A stretch of DNA of 64,000 nt from Otatea glauca (taxonomy: Eukaryota > Streptophyta > Magnoliopsida > Poales > Poaceae). The notes beneath the pieces are model-generated. The model was given only the letters and a program-made list of their open reading frames with translations, searched no databases and was not told the DNA's origin. Location of the stretch: NCBI GenBank assembly GCA_036346275.1, contig CM070713.1, forward strand, positions 57,159,567-57,223,566, read 5' to 3'. Each line of letters opens with the position of its first letter. Position 1 is the stretch's first letter. Made by a program: the position numbers and the translations under genes. This document shows, piece after piece, positions 11,060 through 22,268 of this stretch.

Positions 11060-11480
11060 CTCCTTAACACAAAAATTTCAAATTAGAAAAATTTAAACAG
11101 TAAGTTTCAACTCGAAAAAATTTCAAATAAAAAATTAACTAGGAAAAAATTCAACCCTTCAAGTTTCAAATTATAATTTTTCAACCAAGAAAGTTTGAAT
11201 CACTCAAAAATTTAGAATTAGAAATTTTCAATTCGAAACTTTCAACTCGGAAAAATTCAAATCTAACTTTCAAATAGGAAAATTTTAACTCGGGAAATTT
11301 CAAATCAGAAAAAATACAAGTGGGGAAATTTAGAACAGGAAATTTCAGAAACTTTTGGTTTGAAAATTTTTGATTCAATTTTTTTTTTGTTTTGAAAAAT
11401 TACAATTAGAAAAAATTTGGTTCAAAGACTTTCAGTTCGAAAAGTTTCGATTCGAAAAGTTTCAAAAATGGTTTAAAACA
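11060..11480. repeat. Degenerate AT-rich short-period repeat
   Basis: The tract is built from variants of TTTCAA.T.GAAAA repeated roughly every 15-25 bp, with phrases such as CAACTCGGAAAA, AAATTTCAAATC and TTCGAAAAGTTTCGATTCG. Open frames here translate to Phe/Lys/Leu-rich peptides that only mirror the repeat. It lies between ISY1 and the large nested retroelement. Confidence 0.65.
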
Positions 11481-11665
11481 CTTCGTATTAAAAACTGAGG
11501 AGGAAATTTGAAAATAAAATCTTTTTGCAAAAACTAAGGGGGAATTTGAAAATAAAATCATTTTGGGGTTTGAGAGAAAGGAAATAAGGGAGAAAGTGGG
11601 ATGAAGGGATGCTGGCACGTGTCACGATGAGAGGGTCTTTGAGGAGGAAGGAAGGAGGTGCTACC

Positions 11666-12574
11666 TGTCGGCGTTTCGAGCACCGGCAAGTAAATTTGTA
11701 AGTCTAAGGGGCCGCGCGTTCCCTCTCCCTGAATGGTTAGACTCGGAAGCCCAAGATGTATACTGGTTCGGGCCGAATGTCCCTACTCCAGTTCGTGTGG
11801 TGATATTGTATTGCCTTCGTTGTAGATGGCTGCACCGTGTTTACAAGCGAGAGCTGAAAGTCCTAGCGCGAGAATGTTGATTGCCTGTTCGTAAGGACTT
11901 GGCCAGAAGAGTCGGTCTCTCTCCCCTCTCTCGTCCCCTCCTGGGGCTCCGCCTCCTTCATATATCGGGAGGGCAGTTACATCAAAATCGGGAGAGGAAG
12001 GGTGAAGCGACTTATGCTAAGAGCTTCGTCCTTCGCTCTAGTGATCGGTCATCGCCGCTTTCCCATGCCGGTCGGTAGTCCCGCTAGGCGAGGCGGTGGT
12101 ACTCCGTCGGAAATGGCGCACCGCTTCGTGAGCTCGACGAGGCCGACGCCGCAGTATATGACGTCTGGTGCCGCGGAGGAGCGTGCCTTCAGATTGTTCG
12201 TGGTCGGTGATGGGACCGGAAGCTTGACTTCGCAGCCATTATGCCATCTCGGGAAAGAGCCACCGCTCTCGTCTGACCGCTTCGATTGACCCGTTCGTGG
12301 GGCACGTGGTCGTCACCGGTGAAGGCTCGACACGCGGCTCTCGGGCGAGATTGCCTTGGTTTGGTCGGTCGGAGGATCCCGACCGCGCGCGGGGTCGGGA
12401 GCCCTACTGGTCGTGATGCTCCTCCTGGTCGGCCGGGGAGGGGCATCCTTTGTAGTCCCACGGGTCCTTTGGTCGGCAATGGGCCCGGTGCCACTTGTTA
12501 GGTCGGAGCTGGGCTTGAGGCGGCCTGCTTATCATTCTGGGCCGTTGGGGTGCCCCTGGTATGAGTATTCGTTA
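11666..12574 (-). repeat. 3' LTR of the outer Tat element
   Basis: It begins on the plus strand with TGTCGGCGTTTCGAGCACC and ends ATGAGTATTCGTTA. It aligns along its length with 48464-49397. Differences from the other LTR cluster at CTG/CAG/CCG sites, so LTR divergence cannot be used directly as an age estimate. Confidence 0.9.
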
Positions 12575-12972
12575 GTAGCCCCCGAACCCTCGAGCGAGTT
12601 CGTCAAATACGGTTGGGGGTTGAACTTGGTCGCGAATCATGACCGGGCCCGACTGGTCCGTCCGACCGACTGGGTCGACCGGTTTCCGCCAGGTGTGCCC
12701 CAACGCGTCCGACGGCTGCCCAGGAGCCTAGCCGGGGGCATTCGAACCGCCGGGAGCTTTTAATCGTTTCGTTGTGTGTGCCGCGTATGGCTTGGTGCGC
12801 CTTGGCCGCATGTCTTCTTGGCCGCTTCGGGCTCTGATGGAGGGCGCTTCGTTTTCCTGCGCTTGCATTTATTTTGAGACGTTCGATCTCCCTTCGTCTG
12901 GGTATATATGGGCGCTTCCGCTCGTTTGAACGATTGGCCCCTAAGCCAGAGTCCTCTTTTTTAATCCTCGAA

Positions 12973-13206
12973 ATGTCTTCGAGGCACCCATTGATCTTCA
13001 GCTTCGGCGATGATGTCGTGGTGGAAGAAGAAGATCCTCTGGCCGAGCTCTGGGCTGAGTGCGACCAGGCGATGGCTGAGCTCAGGGAGGAGGAAGAAGC
13101 CGTAGACCGTGATGCCGCTGCCGTTGACGCGCTGCTCGAGGCCGTTCCGAGGCTCAAGGTGGTAAGGGGGGCCCTCTTGGAGGCGATGGCGCGAGCGCGT
13201 CGGTAG
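12973..13206 (+). CDS. Antisense ORF of Tat-lineage retroelement
   Basis: The frame runs opposite to gag-pol and sits between the pol remnant and the 3' LTR, where many Tat-lineage elements carry an antisense ORF of unknown role. From the methionine at 12973 it encodes 77 aa starting MSSRHPLIFSFGDDVVVEEE. It is very acidic at first, then Ala/Glu-rich and predicted helical, ending MARARR. An upstream in-frame methionine at 12874 is possible but is followed by atypical sequence. No catalytic motif is visible. Function is unknown, and I infer identity from position and composition only. Confidence 0.55.
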   Translation: MSSRHPLIFSFGDDVVVEEEDPLAELWAECDQAMAELREEEEAVDRDAAAVDALLEAVPRLKVVRGALLEAMARARR

Positions 13207-13484
13207 CTGCCAGTGCGGCGACGGCGAAACCGATGCGCTGATTGTAGTCAGCGCAGCGGCGGCAGCTCCGCTGAACTCCAGGAAGTGAGTCGCCGTCAGT
13301 GAGTGCACTGACGCCGCATTGATGCTCAAGATATGATACTTGGTGCTGAAATAGCTCCACCATATCTTGTAGCTCTGCGTAGCTTTTGAGCCTGCCGCGC
13401 TTCATGTAACATTGTGTAAAGTTTGAGCCTGTTGGCCTATAACGAAATCTCCTTTCCCTTTACAAATATCTTTGCGATGAGCTT

Positions 13485-16400
13485 TGTAAGGACCCGAATC
13501 CACTGATTCGAACCCACTGTGTTTACCGCACTAGTCCCAGGATCAACGCTAGTGCACACAGCTCAACATTGGTACATATCACATCATACACAACGGTAAT
13601 AGAATAATAGTTCATTCATTGATACATCTAAAGGTATGATCTTATGACCAACTTACATTATTAAGCCACGCAGGGCAAGACTGAAAATATAAACTAGTAA
13701 TTAAGCAATGAAAGTAGAAAACGTAGATAGCTCATCACCACCACAGCAACCGACAAGGCTCGGACCCTAATGACTCGTGTCTTCCTGGACTTCATCTTCC
13801 AACACAGGTGTGGATTCTTCAACTGTTGATTATTGTTGTTTGGCAAGGGTGAGTACTTAAAGCACTCAACAAGTTGTGCACAGAATGCAATTCTATGTAT
13901 CTATATGCAAGGCTTATTCCAATGGATAGGCTATCATGGTTATTTTGCAATAAGCAGCATTTATGAACAAATACATTAAATAGATTGTAAAGAATGTAAA
14001 ACAAATAACAGTAATAAATAAATAATTCAATATTTCTTAAGTAAACCAAGTTTCCAATCCTAAGTCAAATTCCATCTTCCATATGGCATCCCGCCATCCC
14101 AACCAAGTTGTCCAATTAATTAAACTAACCCTTAACTGTAATTCCCGAGCATTGCTCAATACCGCGAGCACGGCTATCCGAATAGTTTCACGCTCTGCAG
14201 AGGTTATGCACTTTACCCACGCGATACAACCAAACACCACCAAGGCGAGTGATTATAACAAAGCCTTTACAATGCTCTGGCTTATCCTGATACTACCCGC
14301 TAAGGTTTCAACACTGGTGGGACTGGTTACCACATCCAGGGCCCCCCTCTTGCGCCATGTGAATTACTCCATAACTCGGGAATTCACACCGACCACGATA
14401 GTACCAAAAATTAAGTCATTGCAAATTACTCAGCTAGGTTGGCCCATACCAGACATGTGGTTGCACGATTGACTCAGGTCAAAGGCTTGCAAGGTTAAGT
14501 CCTTAGTGTGATCAAGGCAAGACATCCACATACCCTCTGCCCATCGGGCCCACCTTGGCATACTCGCCCCTTGTCACTTGCCCCAATCTAAGTTATTATC
14601 ACCCAGTTGATTACCAAGCACCACGTGCCATCAACAATTCAACATCGTTGCGTGACATGACTCGCCACAACAACTCAATCTCATCGTGTGATTCCACATG
14701 ACACACAAGTTCATAACATTGTTCCATATTCCATTAATCAAGATTAATTATCAATGATTCTGACACATGTGATGACGTGGCAAGGCTAAGCAACTAATAC
14801 GAACTAATCCTCCAATGTTGATCATAATTACTAATCAACTATATTAAACCAATCTAGGGTGACAATGGATCATGGCATACAATGACAAGGTAGGGTGTAG
14901 ATCAATCTGGCATATTAGCTAAACCCAATCTAATTTAAAACAGTTGTATATTTGAAATATATGCAATAGGGTAAATCAGACATAGCAATTTTATAAACAT
15001 GGGTTCAACATGATCAAAGCACAACTTTCCTTGGAATAGGTCCAGATCTGGTTCTGGAACTTGCTCTTGAGTTCTTTGGATCTTCCTCCAAGTGTCGCAC
15101 AATTCAACGCCTACGCTGCATCAAGGAGAAAAGCAAATAAATACCAAAACAGAGAGCAAATGAACTCCAAAAATCAAATAAAATTCACCATTAAATAGAT
15201 CTTAATTTTACAAATTTTAGAAACTGGAATCACTCAAATCCGAGTTACGATGCAAAAGATATAGCCTTTTGAAGTTTGAAATAAATCATCAAATCGTAAA
15301 ATCGAAATTCGGAATTAACATTTATTTTTATTCGAAAAGCGATTTATGACGTCAGCGTGACATCAGCCCGATTCGACCAACCAAACGCCGCCACGTATTA
15401 CCAGGTCCATGGATCGCGCCCACGGATCTTCTCGTCCACGGTGCACCCGTTTACGCGGTTCGTCATCGACACGCGGGCCGCGTCTCTACCGATCGATCTC
15501 CACGCCGCCGCTTACCCGCAAGACGCCGCGCCGCCACCTCGGCGCGATCCGAGCCGGTCGCCACGCAGCGCGACACACGGCGACGAACCAAAGAAACCAC
15601 GCCGACGGCGATGGCGCGGATACCTAGGGTCGCTTGCGAGGGTTGGGAAGTACCTTCGCACGCCTCAACGTTACCGTCGGTGACGCGATCGATCCTCCTC
15701 TCGACCACCAAACGTCGGCGACGAGGACTTCTTCATCGGCGCGGCGGTCTCCTCGGCGATCTCTTCTTCCGATGATGCTCCAATAAATTAGCGCGCGCAC
15801 GTGATGCTCAACAACCACGGCGGATGCGTCAAGGTGCAAGCCGCGATGGCTTGACGGCGGTGAATCGGCGATCTTCGACGCGGCGCGCTCGCAAACCTCC
15901 GCGAAATCACAACGAATCGGCGGCGCTCTCACGGCTAAACCTAGGGTTTCGGTTGCTGGGGTATTACGCACTCGTGCTCGCCTTTTATAGCGCTAGGGCG
16001 GTTGCCTTGCCCGATTGTTCGCGAGTCCATGGCGACACGGAGCGAGTCCCAGACGGACACGCCAAGAAGATGACCGGATCGGCGACACGTGGCAAATCGG
16101 ACGGCAAAGATAGAATGTAAGTCCTCAACCGCAGACGCATTGCTCTCATCCTTCGATCCAATCCAACGGCCAGATTAAACTTAGAAAATGGGCCGAACGG
16201 CCACGCCGCCTCCCGGCGCTCAAGACGGAAAATGGGCCAAGCCCACTATTGTTCATGCAGATTTTAAAAGGTTTTTCCATTCAAAATAATTCCAGAAATT
16301 CATTTTATTTATTTTAGGCAATAAAATAATAATCCAATCCAAGAAAAATCTCAAAATACTTTGAGACATTACGAACTCCAATAAAATATTTTTGGCAAAA

Positions 16401-16558
16401 CTTTATTTTAACTTTGCATAGATAGATTTGAATAAAAGGCAATAAACTTGATTTCAAATTAATTCAAATAAATCCAAAAAATCCAAATAAATTCAGAAAA
16501 TCATAAATGCACAAATAAGAAATAAAAACTTAATTAAGCCAAATTTTGGGATGTTACA
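13485..16558 (-). repeat. LTR a of Tekay-like chromovirus array (3.07 kb)
   Basis: On the plus strand it starts TGTAAGGACCCGAATCC and ends TTGGGATGTTACA; read on the minus strand it is TGTAACATCCC to GGTCCTTACA. The polypurine tract AAGGGGGAGGTT (minus strand) abuts it at 16559-16570, marking it as a 3' LTR. It is almost collinear with LTRs b and c. The long GC-rich block at ~15400-16100 gives many spurious open frames. Confidence 0.92.
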
Positions 16559-19500
16559 AACCTCCCCCTTAATGAATCTCAACCGAGATTCGTGGCTAAC
16601 TAGAGAATAGGTTCTAAATTCGACTTCAAATCCTCTTCTCGCTCCCAAGTGGCTTCACTTTCTAATGATTGCTCCATCAACTCGCAAAGCTTAATAGACT
16701 TGTTTCGGTCTTGCGCCCATAATATCCAAAATTCGACCGGTTGCTCTTTGTAAGTCAAATCTTCTTGCACTCAATTGCATCCAACGGGTTTGCTCATGGC
16801 ACTCGAGACACTTCTTAAGCTGCGACACATGGAATACATCATGCACTCGCCCAATGACCGAGGCAACCCTAATCGATACGCTACCTCTCCTCGACGACTC
16901 GTAATCTTGAACGGACCGACATATCTTGGCGCGAGCTTCCCTTTAACATGAAATCTTTTAACGCCCTTAAGAGGGGTAACTCTAAGATACACATGATCTT
17001 CTGGTTCAAAACTCAATTCTCGGCGACGGTTATCTGCGTAGTTTTTCTGTCTTGACTGTGCTATCTTCAACCTTTCTCTGATCATTGCGACTTGACTTTC
17101 GGCTTCCTCGAGGATATCTGGCCCGAAAACCAAACGCTCTCCTGTTTCATTCTAATTTAACGGAGTACGACAAGCACGTCCATACAACGCCTCAAATGGT
17201 GACATCTGCAGGCTAGCTTGATAGCTGTTATTGTAACTGAATTCTGCATATGGCAAACTTTTATCCCAAGATGTAGCATAAGCTAAAGCACAAGCTCTCA
17301 ACATATCTTCTAAAATCTGATTTACTCTTTCGGTCGACCATCATGTCATGGGTGATATGTCAGACTAAAATTCAGACGAGTTCCCATTGCTTCGTGCAAC
17401 TTATTCCAAAATCTTGAGGTAAATTGGGTCCCTCTGTCTGACACGATCTTCTTGGGCACTCCATGCAAACATACAATCCTTGACATGTACAACTCCGCTA
17501 AACGATCTCCGAGTAAGTGGTCTTTATCGATAAAATGGGCGACCTTGGTTAGACGATCCACAATAACCCAAATGGAATCGTACTCTCTCGAGTTTTAGGT
17601 AAACCGTGATAAAGTCCATTCCGATTTCTCCCACTTCCATTCCGAATTTTCAATGGTCGCAACAAACCAATGGGTCTTTGATGCATAGCTTTACCCTCGA
17701 CATACGTCGATAAAGCAACATGCTCACTACTTCACGCTTCATGTTAGGCCACCAAAATCTCTCTTTCAAATCCTGGTACATCTTGGCACTTCCTGGATGA
17801 ATCGAGTACTTAGAATCATGAGCTTCCTCAAGAATCAATTGTTTCAGTCCCTTTTTATTCGGCACGCAAATTCGGCCTTTGAAAAACATGGTTCCTTGCT
17901 CATCCAGAGTGAAATCTACGGCTAGGCCTTCTTCCTTTTTAGCCTTGATCTTAGAAATTTTATCGTCATCTTTCTGGCCTTCACTAATCTGACCCTCCAG
18001 TGTTGGCTTCATTTCCAGTGCAGTTACCATTCCTTGCGGAACGACTTCCAACCTTAGTTTTTGAAATTCCTAGCATAGTTTTGGTTGATCTTCCATTGTT
18101 AGCGTATTTGCGCTATGGCTCTTTCGACTCAGAGCATCTGCTACCACATTGGCTTTCCGGGATGATAATGAATTCTACATTATAATCCTTAATTAGCTCT
18201 AGCCACCTTCACTGTCTCATATTCAGATCCGCTTGAGTGAATATGTATTTCGTGCTCTTATGGTCTCAGATATATCTCACATCTATTTCCTATGAGATAA
18301 TGACGCCATATCTTTAAAGCATGCACTACTACGCTAACTCCAAATCATCGTTGGGTAGTTCACCTCATGCGGTCTTAATCGTCTCGACGCATAAGCAACG
18401 ACTTTGCCTTCTTGCATTAACACGCATCCCAAGCCTTGCTTTGAAGCATCGCAATAAATATCAAATCCATTCTCGCACATCCGTAACACTAATACGGGGT
18501 CCGTTAAACGCTTCTTTAATTCCATAAAGCTTTTCTCGCACTCTGGCGCCCATGCAAACTTCTTTTCCTTTTTCAACAATCGCGTGGGGTTTAGCAATTG
18601 TCGAGAATCCTTCTATGAACCGACGGTAATATCCCGCCATTCCCGTAAAACTACGGATCCGAGTAATGACTTCGTTGCTCCCAATGCAACATCGCATCCA
18701 CTTTGTCGGGTCAATCGCAACTCCTTTAGTAGTCATTACATGACCAAGAAATTCAACCTTTTCCTTCCAAAATTCACACTTGCTAAACTTAGCATATAGT
18801 CGATGTTCTCGCACTGCCTAAAACCATCCTCGATGTTCTCGCATGCTCTTCCTCCGCCTTCGAGTAAACCAAGATATCGCCTATAAAGACTACAACAAAC
18901 TTATCCAAATATTCCATGAAAACCTTATTCATCATGTTCATGAAATATGCAGGGCATTCACAATCCAAATGACATGATCGTGAACTCATAATGTCCATAT
19001 CGCGTAGAAAACGCAGCCTTAGGCACATCCTCCGCCGGATCTTCAATCGATGGTATCCCGAACGAAGATCTATCTTGGAGAAAACTCCACTCCTCTTAAT
19101 CGATCAAATAAGTCATCGATCCGGGCAACGGATACTTATTCTTGATCGTTATTTCATTCAAAGGCACGATAATCGATGCACATTCTAAGACTTCCGCCCT
19201 TTTACGAACAAACAAAACCGGGCTCCTATGGTGATGAACTAGGTCTAATGAAACCTTTCTCTTGCGGTTCCTCAATCATTTCTTTATTTCCACTAACTCG
19301 CTTGGTAGGCATCCGATATGGTCTCTTTGATATCGGTCTTGCCCCGGCGCTAACTCGATCACGAACTCGATATCACGATCCGTGGCAATCCCGCAAATCT
19401 TCCGAAATACATCCGTATTCGCGACCATCGCACATCTTCCATGTCGATGGCTTTCACGCTGACCATTAATTGCCCATCTCGAACAATGGTCACTTGAAAC

Positions 19501-19625
19501 TCTACTTTCTTGCCACTAGGGCCTTCCAAAGTCACGATCCTTCTACCACAATCTAAAACGACCTTATGCTTAGATAGCCAATCCATTCCAAGGATGACGT
19601 TTAGGATTGCGCATCTATCAAGATA
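16559..19625 (-). pseudogene. Tekay-like pol, copy a (protease, RT, RNase H, integrase, chromodomain region)
   Basis: Minus-strand fragments in the expected order encode a complete Gypsy pol split by frameshifts. Protease end (GMDWLSKHK-type) lies at 19359-19620. Reverse transcriptase is at about 18460-19200, RNase H at ~18100-18460, and an integrase zinc-binding region (HPGSAKMYQDLKERFWWPNM) at ~17700-17850. The integrase core is at 17346-17561. The GPY/F module KLAPRYVGPF lies at ~16900, followed by a degraded chromodomain tail. The RT catalytic motif reads FIGD instead of FIDD. Frameshifts often coincide with CTG/CAG sites, so some may be sequencing artefacts. Confidence 0.88.
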
Positions 19626-19732
19626 AGATTCGCTAGAAATTTATCCCATCCATAAGCAACTTAGCTCCCAAACACCCAAGGCTAGATCTAAGCTCGGATC
19701 CCGGGCTTGGACTAAGAGCACACACTTAAGAT

Positions 19733-20941
19733 TCACCACTTTAAATCCATTCTTGGTTGCAAAACTTTGAGAAACGAACGAATGCGAAACTCGTAATCAA
19801 ACAAAGCATGGCAGTGTAATCGAGTTGACCAGAACTTACCCAAGACGACGCCCGTAGCCTCCCCGAGCTCCATCACGGTGATGTGGTTGATCCTCCCACG
19901 CACCGTTGATTGCGGGTCGCCCACTTGACCTAGCACACGATTTCCTCCTGAGGCTGGTGCCTTGGCAGGTGTTGTTCCCAAGTTGAAACGAACTGGCGTA
20001 ATGCCTCCCTTCTGTGGACACCTATTAGAAAAGCGCCCTGGCTCATTGCATGTGTAGCATGTTTTCACTGCAGACTGCTGATTCCCTCCTGGCGCATTGT
20101 TGCCCTGTGCTGGTGTCTGAAAGTTCTGGTTGGCAGGGCGAGGTGCAGGGGTTGATGTCTTGTTCACGGCTGGCGGTTGGAACCTAGCAAATTGTTGTGG
20201 TGACATCCTCAAACGTAGATGGTTTGGACGTCCACCCTGATTAGTCATTAAGCGCTTACGCTTTTCACCCAGCTCTTTGCGCTTGTCCTCTAGGATCAAA
20301 GCCTTATTCACTAGCTCCTGAAAGTCTAGAAAGTTGTGGGTAATCAGTCCCACCTGCAGTCCTGAATTCAGTCCCTTCATGAAACGAGACTGCCTAGCTT
20401 TATCTGTCGCTACGTCTTCAGGGGCATAGCGAGCTAACTGAGTAAACTTGTTCAGGTACTCGGCCACTGGTTGGCCTCCTTGTTTCAGAGCCCTGAACTC
20501 TTCCTTCTTTAGGTCCATCATTCCCTCCGGGACATGATACTGGCGAAAAGCATTAGTAAACTCCTCCCAGGTGATCTCTTGTGGGGCTCCATGAGCGGCA
20601 CAGTAATTCTCCCACCATTCTGCGGCGGTTCCTTCAAGTTGATGAGAGGCGTAGAGCACCTTCTCATTGCCTTCACATTGCGTGATGTGCAACTTCTTTT
20701 CAATAGTTCTAAGCCAATCATCGGCTTCCAAAGGATTCACATTTCCTGAGAAGGTTGGTGGCCTAGTCCTCATAAAATCTGATAGCTTTGAGTGAGGTCG
20801 GGGTCCACCATGGTTGTTCGAGATACTGAGGTTGTTGTTGTTGGTCGCTGCGTTGGTCATCTGCTGCATCCGCCGCATCATAGTCCGTGATCGCTTGAGT
20901 CTGCTACCGCAAGAAATGCTCCCAGATTCTCGCATGTCCAC
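19733..20941 (-). CDS. Tekay-like gag polyprotein, copy a
   Basis: This 402-aa frame encodes the retrotransposon gag (capsid) protein, which packages element RNA into virus-like particles in the cytoplasm. The core capsid block spans residues ~50-220, with ADDWLRTIEKKL, QLEGTAAEWWENY and the conserved SRFMKGLNSGL region. A Pro/Gln/Asn-rich linker follows, then one zinc knuckle near residue 295 written CYTCNEPGRFSNRC. The usual His is Arg here, which should weaken zinc binding. The last ~90 residues run into the degraded protease region. Start choice is uncertain because sequence upstream of 20941 is frameshifted. Confidence 0.85.
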   Translation of the reverse strand: MDMRESGSISCGSRLKRSRTMMRRMQQMTNAATNNNNLSISNNHGGPRPHSKLSDFMRTRPPTFSGNVNPLEADDWLRTIEKKLHITQCEGNEKVLYASHQLEGTAAEWWENYCAAHGAPQEITWEEFTNAFRQYHVPEGMMDLKKEEFRALKQGGQPVAEYLNKFTQLARYAPEDVATDKARQSRFMKGLNSGLQVGLITHNFLDFQELVNKALILEDKRKELGEKRKRLMTNQGGRPNHLRLRMSPQQFARFQPPAVNKTSTPAPRPANQNFQTPAQGNNAPGGNQQSAVKTCYTCNEPGRFSNRCPQKGGITPVRFNLGTTPAKAPASGGNRVLGQVGDPQSTVRGRINHITVMELGEATGVVLGKFWSTRLHCHALFDYEFRIRSFLKVLQPRMDLKW

Positions 20942-21301
20942 CGGCGGTGGTTGAGGGCTGCCTCCGTCATTGGGGTTGTCATTCGCGCATCCACTTCAAG
21001 CACCGTTGTTTCTCAGTATTCACCATCCGATGATTGCCTCTTGGGTTAGGAAAGGTAGATGTAGCATAGATAAGAAGTAAGACTTTCTAAAGCGGGAGAT
21101 AGGTTATACCCAATGAAATAATTCTTTATTATTCTTGGTATGGCCGCTTATTTAAGCCTACAAGCTTTGCAACACATACTGCACACTCAGCATTACAAAG
21201 AAGCAAACAAAACACGAAACCTTAATGTCAACTAAAAAGGTAAAGACTAACTTAAAGACGCGACTCACACTCGAGTCTCAACACAGCTCCAAGACTGACA
21301 C

Positions 21302-22100
21302 TCACTCATCCAACCACCCTGGCTGAGGCTGACCCGGCGCATACACCGGCGGGTGAGCTGGTATAGGAGCGAGCCTATCCTGATGACCTACTACGGGGTC
21401 CTCTGCCACAACAGGGTCTGCGCTCCCCTCTGACTCCCACTCTCGCTCCTCTGGATCCTCCTCAGACTCCTCAGCTGGCTCCTGAACTCCTCGAGTCACG
21501 CGCTCCAACTCGTCCTCGACTGCCTCCAGGGCCTCTCCCAGCTCCGTGATCATCCCGATGGTCAAGCACGGTCACCTCAAGCTCCTGCTCTGCCACTCTG
21601 AGTGCCTCGTACACAGTCTCCAACTCCTGAGTAGCATCTCTCATATGATCCTCCTGGGCAAGGGTGAACTCCGCAAGGTGAGTTGCGGTAGCACACTCAT
21701 CCTCCACGATCCGTCGGCGTCGGCATGCTTGAACGTCTGGGTGAAGTCGGAACACTGAGTCGTGAAGCTCGTCGGCGTAGTCGCGGCAGACACGGCGAAG
21801 AGCAAGTCGAGCAACCTCTTGAATCGCAACCTCGTACGAGAATCTTCTGGCGGAGATGTTGATTGGTCTGCTAGCTTCCTCGTTTTCCCGAGCGTAGATA
21901 ATCAGCTTGCAAATAAACCCTCGGTGTACACCATTAAATGACCAGCTGCCTCCTCGGTAAAGCGGACGATAGAAGCCTCCCAGCGTCTGAAGAACTCTCC
22001 ACAACTCCATGGCGTAGCCGCTAGCTGACTCCTCGAAGATCAGAACGATCGGCATCTGCTTCACAAGAACTTTGAATAAGTTCTCCACCCGAAACGGCAA
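21302..22100 (-). pseudogene. Extra leader ORF upstream of gag, copy a
   Basis: Between the 5' LTR/primer-binding site and gag lies an additional minus-strand frame (start 22100; intact to 21471, continuing in another frame to 21302). The centre reads FICKLIIYARE, then RRFSYEVAIQEVARLALRRV. The spacing of hydrophobic strands followed by an Ala/Leu helix recalls a double-stranded-RNA-binding-like fold, but this is inference. The C-terminal part is acidic and Pro-rich. A matching ORF occurs in copy b at 30085-30864. Its role is unknown. Confidence 0.55.
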
Positions 22101-22250
22101 GTAAAACGGGTAAATTCAGCAAAGGCGAGAAGTAGACAATGAGATGAGTCGAGAGTGTTTTATTAGTCAAGTTTAGATTTTCTTTTAGAAAATAGTTTGG
22201 ACACACACAAGACACCTCCATACTATCTAGGGCCAAGACCTACAGTTAGT

Positions 22251-22266
22251 ATGCTCTGATACCACC
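22251..22266 (-). other. Primer-binding site, initiator-Met tRNA, copy a
   Basis: The minus strand reads GGTGGTATCAGAGCAT, which contains the canonical TGGTATCAGAGC complementary to initiator methionine tRNA. It lies two bases inside the 5' LTR b boundary, as expected for minus-strand DNA priming. Confidence 0.9.
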
Positions 22267-22268
22267 TC

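Noticed and set aside
12002..12763. Overlapping plus-strand ORFs in the left Tat LTR
   Set aside because: They fall within the LTR and are not preserved in the partner LTR; no domain is present.
15357..16120. Arg-rich ORFs in the GC-rich LTR core (also at 24128-24960 and 41652-42488)
   Set aside because: They lie inside LTR sequence, shift frame between copies, and reflect CGN-rich composition rather than genes.
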